A stretch of 34,206 nucleotides of DNA, taken from positions 20,973 through 55,178 of the forward strand of contig DGRV01000083.1 of assembly GCA_002391225.1 (NCBI GenBank), in the 5' to 3' direction. The translations under genes were made by a program, and so were the position numbers. The notes under the pieces were generated by a model. That model saw nothing but the letters and a program-made list of their open reading frames with translations. It had not been told where the DNA came from and ran no database searches. Source of the stretch: Christensenella sp. UBA4379 (GTDB lineage: Bacteria; Bacillota; Clostridia; Christensenellales; Aristaeellaceae). Of the stretch, positions 31,129 to 34,206 are shown piece by piece (within the stretch, counting starts at the first letter, position 1; every line of letters starts with the position of its first letter).

Positions 31129-32070
31129 ATGAAAAAACTGATAGCTGTCCTGATCGCTGCCATGATGTGCCTGAGCGCTGCGGCCCTGGCGGAAGAAACC
31201 TACCGCGTCGGCATCTGCCAGCTGGTGCAGCACGTGGCGCTGGACGCCGCCACCCAGGGCTTCCAGGACGCCCTGACCGAGAAGCTGGGAGACGCCGTTT
31301 CCTTTGACGTGCAGAACGCTTCCGGCGATTCCAACACCTGCTCCACCATCGTCAACACCTTCGTTTCCGGCGGGGTGAACCTGATCATGGCCAACGCCAC
31401 CCCGGCTCTCCAGGCGGCCGTCGCCGCCACCGGGGACATCCCGATCCTGGGCACCAGCGTGACCGACTACGCCACCGCCCTGGACATCGACAACTGGAGC
31501 GGCGCTACCGGCATGAACGTGAGCGGCACCAGCGACCTGGCTCCCCTGGACCAGCAGGCGGACATGCTCCACGAGCTGTTCCCGGACGCCAAAACCGTGG
31601 GCCTTCTGTACTGCTCCGCCGAGCCCAACTCCAAATATCAGGTGGATGTGATCACCGGCTACCTGACCGCCCTGGGCTATACCTGCGTTGAATACACCTT
31701 CGCGGATTCCAACGACGTGGCCTCCGTGACCCAGAACGCCTGCAACGGCTGCGACGTGCTCTACATTCCCACCGACAACACGGCCGCTTCCTGCACCGAA
31801 GCCATCCGCAACGTGGTGGAGCCCGCCAAAAAGCCCGTGATCGCCGGGGAAGAAGGCCTCTGCGCGGGCTGCGGCGTCGCCACCCTGTCGATCAGCTATT
31901 ACGACCTGGGCTACGCGACCGGCGAAATGGCCTATGAAGTGCTGGCGGGCGGCGCGGACGTATCCGCGATGAACGTGCGCTTTGCCCCCAACGTCACCAA
32001 GGAATACAACGCCGAGCTCTGCGAACTCCTCGGGGTCCAGGTTCCCGCTGACTATGTGGCGATACAGTAA
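31129..32070 (+). CDS. TrpX-like ABC transporter substrate-binding protein
   Basis: A 313-residue exported binding protein of the ABC_sub_bind (TrpX) family. The signal peptide MKKLIAVLIAAMMCLSAAALA ends before EETYRVGICQLVQHVALDAA. Characteristic family segments are GICQ-VQH, NLIMANATPALQAAVAAT, DIPILGTSVTDYA, KTVGLLYCSAEPNSKYQ and LYIPTDNTAASC. TrpX proteins of streptococci are annotated for tryptophan; the leader here suggests an aromatic substrate, possibly Phe or Tyr. GGGAGG precedes ATG 31129, which overlaps by ATGA the end of a 24-codon frame starting at 31058 inside the leader. The stop is followed immediately by a structured repeat. Confidence 0.93.
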   Translation: MKKLIAVLIAAMMCLSAAALAEETYRVGICQLVQHVALDAATQGFQDALTEKLGDAVSFDVQNASGDSNTCSTIVNTFVSGGVNLIMANATPALQAAVAATGDIPILGTSVTDYATALDIDNWSGATGMNVSGTSDLAPLDQQADMLHELFPDAKTVGLLYCSAEPNSKYQVDVITGYLTALGYTCVEYTFADSNDVASVTQNACNGCDVLYIPTDNTAASCTEAIRNVVEPAKKPVIAGEEGLCAGCGVATLSISYYDLGYATGEMAYEVLAGGADVSAMNVRFAPNVTKEYNAELCELLGVQVPADYVAIQ

Positions 32071-32307
32071 GAGGCTGTTTCACAGCCCTCGATGGGGGGA
32101 CACGTCCCCCCATCGGACCCCCCCTCGCCTTTGCCTCTCGCCCCTGACGGGGCTCCCGGGCGGCAAAGGCGCAAGGAATGTATTTTTGCTCTCGCAGGTC
32201 AAGCCTGCTTCGCAAAAATACTCCTCGCACCGCGCATGTCGCTGCTGCGGATTACACTTGGAGGGGCTGCGGCCCCTCCAAACCACCCGGAGATTGCTAA
32301 TCTCCGG
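32071..32307 (+). repeat. Structured intergenic repeat, copy 4 (forward), inside the ABC operon
   Basis: Starts right after the binding-protein stop. Stems: GGCTG/CAGCC (32073-32077 with 32083-32087); GGGGGGAC/GTCCCCCC (32094-32101 with 32104-32111); CGCCTTTGCC/GGCAAAGGCG (32126-32135 with 32162-32171); GTATTTTTGC/GCAAAAATAC (32180-32189 with 32212-32221); GGAGGGGC/GCCCCTCC (32260-32267 with 32272-32279). An additional CCGGAGATT/AATCTCCGG hairpin (32287-32295 with 32299-32307) follows. The third stem has a wholly different helix from copies 1-3 but remains fully paired. No T-run follows any stem. Confidence 0.88.
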
Positions 32308-32390
32308 ACGAAATTGAAAATACCATACCAGCGAGAGGGCTGAGTTTGCAGAAGAGAAGCTGTTTGAATCTGTTTCTGTAACAAACCTTC

Positions 32391-32405
32391 CCTCCGACAC
32401 GGAGG
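32391..32405 (+). promoter_or_regulatory. Hairpin covering the permease ribosome site
   Basis: CCTCCG (32391-32396), ACA loop, CGGAGG (32400-32405). The second arm is the ribosome binding site of the permease, eight bases ahead of ATG 32414. It can reduce translation of the permease relative to the binding protein. Confidence 0.6.
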
Positions 32406-32413
32406 CGTCTTTC

Positions 32414-33331
32414 ATGAACTTCACCGCTCTTTTGAACGCCATGCCGGGGGCGATCGCCCAGGGACTGATCTGGGGCATCATGGCCATCGGCGTGTATATC
32501 ACCTACAAAGTGCTGGACCTGGCCGACCTGACAGTGGACGGAACCATGGCGACCGGCGGCGCGGTCTGCGTGATGCTGATGTTAAACGGCGTCAACGTAT
32601 GGCTGGCGTTGCTCTGCGCTGTTTTGGCCGGGATGGTGGCCGGCCTGCTGACCGGCGTCTTTCATACCGCCATGGGCATTCCGCCGATTCTGGCGGGCAT
32701 CCTGACGCAGCTGTCCCTGTATTCCATCAACCTGGCGGTGATGGATTTCAAGGCCAATCAGGGGATCAACGTGACGAAATACGCCCTGATCGTCAGCCAG
32801 CGGAATGTACGGACGGCGGGCTTCAGCAATCCCATCTGGACGGTGCTGATTTTCCTGGCCGTGCTGATCGCCCTTCTGTACTGGTTCTTTGGCACGGAGC
32901 TGGGCTGCTCCCTGCGCGCGACCGGCGCGAACGAGGCCATGTCCCGCGCCCAGGGCATCAACACCAACGTTGCCAAGATCCTCGGCATGATGATCTCCAA
33001 CGGGATCGTCGCCCTTTCCTCCGCCCTGCTGTCCCATTACCAGGGCTTTGTGGATGTGAACATGGGGCGCGGGGCCATCGTGATCGGCCTGGCGGCCGTG
33101 ATCATCAGCGAGGTGCTCTTTGGCAGGCTGTTCCGGAATTTTGCCCTCAAGCTCACGGGGGTGGCGCTGGGAGCGGTGCTCTATTATATCGTGATCCAGA
33201 TCGTGCTGTGGCTGGGCCTGAACACCAACCTGCTCAAGCTGCTTTCGGCGCTGATTGTGGCGGTTTTCCTGGGCATTCCCTACTGGAAGGCGCATATGAG
33301 CGCGCGCAAAGGAGGCGGCCGCCATGCTTGA
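32414..33331 (+). CDS. TrpY-like ABC transporter permease
   Basis: A 305-residue inner-membrane permease with about eight to nine hydrophobic segments, of the BPD_transp_2-like family paired with TrpX-type binding proteins. It opens GAIAQGLIWGIMAIGVYITYKVLDLADLTVDG, with the conserved DL-TVDG, and contains FFGTELGCSLRATGANEAMSRAQGINT, the cytoplasmic coupling loop, and SNGIVALSSALLSHYQGFVDVNMGRGAIVIGLAAVIISE. It is separated from the binding-protein gene by 343 bases that hold repeat copy 4 and a hairpin over its ribosome site. It overlaps the ATPase gene by eight bases. Confidence 0.93.
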   Translation: MNFTALLNAMPGAIAQGLIWGIMAIGVYITYKVLDLADLTVDGTMATGGAVCVMLMLNGVNVWLALLCAVLAGMVAGLLTGVFHTAMGIPPILAGILTQLSLYSINLAVMDFKANQGINVTKYALIVSQRNVRTAGFSNPIWTVLIFLAVLIALLYWFFGTELGCSLRATGANEAMSRAQGINTNVAKILGMMISNGIVALSSALLSHYQGFVDVNMGRGAIVIGLAAVIISEVLFGRLFRNFALKLTGVALGAVLYYIVIQIVLWLGLNTNLLKLLSALIVAVFLGIPYWKAHMSARKGGGRHA

Positions 33332-34118
33332 TCTGATCGACGTTAAAAAGACCTTCAACGCCAAAACCGTCAACGAGAAGGTGGCGCTGAACCATCTGAA
33401 CCTGCACCTGGAGGAGGGGGACTTCGTGACCGTGATCGGCGGCAACGGGGCCGGAAAATCCACGATGCTCAACGCCATTGCCGGCGCCTGGCCCATCGAC
33501 CAGGGCAGGATTTTGATCGACGGGACGGACATTTCCCGCCTGCCGGAGCATCGGCGGGCCCCCCTGCTGGGCCGCGTCTTCCAGGACCCGATGACGGGCA
33601 CGACGGCCACCATGCAGATTGAGGAAAACCTCGCCCTGGCGGCCCGCCGCGGAGAAAGGCGGACGCTGAAGGCCGGCATTACCCGGGCGGAGAGGAATCA
33701 GTACCGGGACCAGCTGGCCGCCCTCGGCCTGGGCCTGGAAAACCGGATGACGACCAAGGTGGGTCTCCTGTCCGGCGGACAGCGGCAGGCCCTGACCCTC
33801 CTCATGGCGACGCTGAAAAAGCCTCGCCTGCTTTTGCTGGACGAGCACACCGCCGCCCTGGACCCGCGCACCGCCGAAAAGGTGCTGGAGCTGTCCGAAA
33901 AGGTGGTGACGGAAAACCATCTGATGACCCTGATGGTCACCCATAACATGCGGGACGCCATCCGCTACGGCAACCGCCTCATCATGATGAACGACGGCGC
34001 CGTCATCCTGGACATCGCCGGGGAGGAAAAAAAGAAGCTGACCGTGGAAACCCTGATGAACGCCTTCTTCCAGGCCAGCGGGGCCGAATTTGCCAACGAC
34101 CGGGCGCTGCTTTCGTGA
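33324..34118 (+). CDS. TrpZ-like ABC transporter ATPase
   Basis: A 264-residue nucleotide-binding subunit. Walker A GGNGAGKST (39-47), Q-loop VFQDPMTGT, signature LSGGQRQ (149-155), Walker B LLLLDEHTAALDP (169-181) and the switch His in VTHNM are all present. It powers the importer with the permease upstream, with which it overlaps by eight bases (translational coupling). It is the last gene of the operon, followed directly by a strong hairpin and by repeat copy 5. Confidence 0.96.
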   Translation: MLDLIDVKKTFNAKTVNEKVALNHLNLHLEEGDFVTVIGGNGAGKSTMLNAIAGAWPIDQGRILIDGTDISRLPEHRRAPLLGRVFQDPMTGTTATMQIEENLALAARRGERRTLKAGITRAERNQYRDQLAALGLGLENRMTTKVGLLSGGQRQALTLLMATLKKPRLLLLDEHTAALDPRTAEKVLELSEKVVTENHLMTLMVTHNMRDAIRYGNRLIMMNDGAVILDIAGEEKKKLTVETLMNAFFQASGAEFANDRALLS

Positions 34119-34149
34119 CTCCCTGTTCAGTCTTTGACTGAACAGGGAG
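34119..34149. other. Perfect 14-base-pair hairpin after the ATPase gene
   Basis: CTCCCTGTTCAGTC (34119-34132), TTT loop, GACTGAACAGGGAG (34136-34149) begins one base after the ATPase stop. No T-run follows, so it is not a classic terminator. In copies 3 and 4 the shorter GGCTG/CAGCC hairpin occupies the same place. Confidence 0.8.
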
Positions 34150-34206
34150 CGCAGGGGGGTCTTGCGACCCCCCTACGGGAACCCCCGACGGATTTGCCTC
34201 TCGGAC
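34150..34206 (+). repeat. Structured intergenic repeat, copy 5, truncated by window edge
   Basis: GGGGGGTC (34154-34161) pairs with GACCCCCC (34166-34173) and is followed by the conserved CCCCCGACGGATTTGCCTCTCG segment in two pieces (about 34183-34203), nearly identical to copy 1. The rest lies beyond the window. Confidence 0.8.

Overview
The window looks like the chromosome of a GC-rich anaerobic Gram-positive bacterium of the Clostridia, probably a gut lineage. The evidence is an hrcA-grpE-dnaK heat-shock operon with a perfect CIRCE operator, strong AAGGAGG ribosome binding sites, sigma-A type promoters (TTGACA, 17 bases, TATAAT), secreted proteins with simple signal peptides, LplABC-like and TrpXYZ-like ABC transporters, and Fe-S flavoprotein-type reductases. 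Assignment below class level is a guess.

Layout. 1-2731: heat-shock operon on the minus strand (dnaK runs off the left edge). 2.8-7.8 kb, plus strand: a Tet(M)/EF-G-like GTPase, two inverted copies of a structured repeat, a YifB/ComM ATPase and a PrsW-like membrane protease. 7.8-8.4 kb: a small DUF4160 two-gene module. 8.5-12.7 kb: an ATP-grasp enzyme, a secreted leucine-rich-repeat/CHAP protein, a secreted peptidoglycan-binding protein (minus) and a flavodoxin-like reductase. 13-14.4 kb: a MATE exporter (minus). 14.5-18.5 kb: an oligosaccharide-type ABC importer (two permeases then binding protein, minus). 18.5-22.1 kb: glycogen phosphorylase and an MgtC-like membrane protein (plus). 22.1-24.95 kb: a visibly more AT-rich patch with two acetyltransferases, a methyltransferase, a stranded 5' fragment of guaA and an unrecognised protein. 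25.4-30.7 kb: a compact plus-strand run of eight genes (Fe-S flavoprotein-like reductase, three DUF3795-type Cys-rich proteins, one of them fused to MmcQ/YjbR, a methyltransferase, an acetyltransferase, an acetyltransferase-nitroreductase fusion and a zinc-type macrodomain hydrolase). 30.7-34.1 kb: a TrpXYZ-like ABC transporter operon.

Two signals stand out. First, the transporter operon is preceded by a consensus promoter, a previously unlisted 56-codon leader ORF with seven aromatic residues in nine codons (F-S-F-Y-Y-G-F-F-Y), and a Rho-independent terminator just before the first structural gene. This is the architecture of a translation-dependent attenuator sensing phenylalanine/tyrosine. 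Second, a roughly 220-280 bp intergenic element occurs in four full copies and one edge-truncated copy. It consists of four to five hairpins in fixed order, and its stems differ between copies by compensatory changes, so selection or copying preserves the fold as well as the sequence. Copies sit directly after stop codons, and one copy splits the transporter operon between the binding protein and the permease.

All assignments come from reading the sequence and recognising motifs. No database search or folding program was run.
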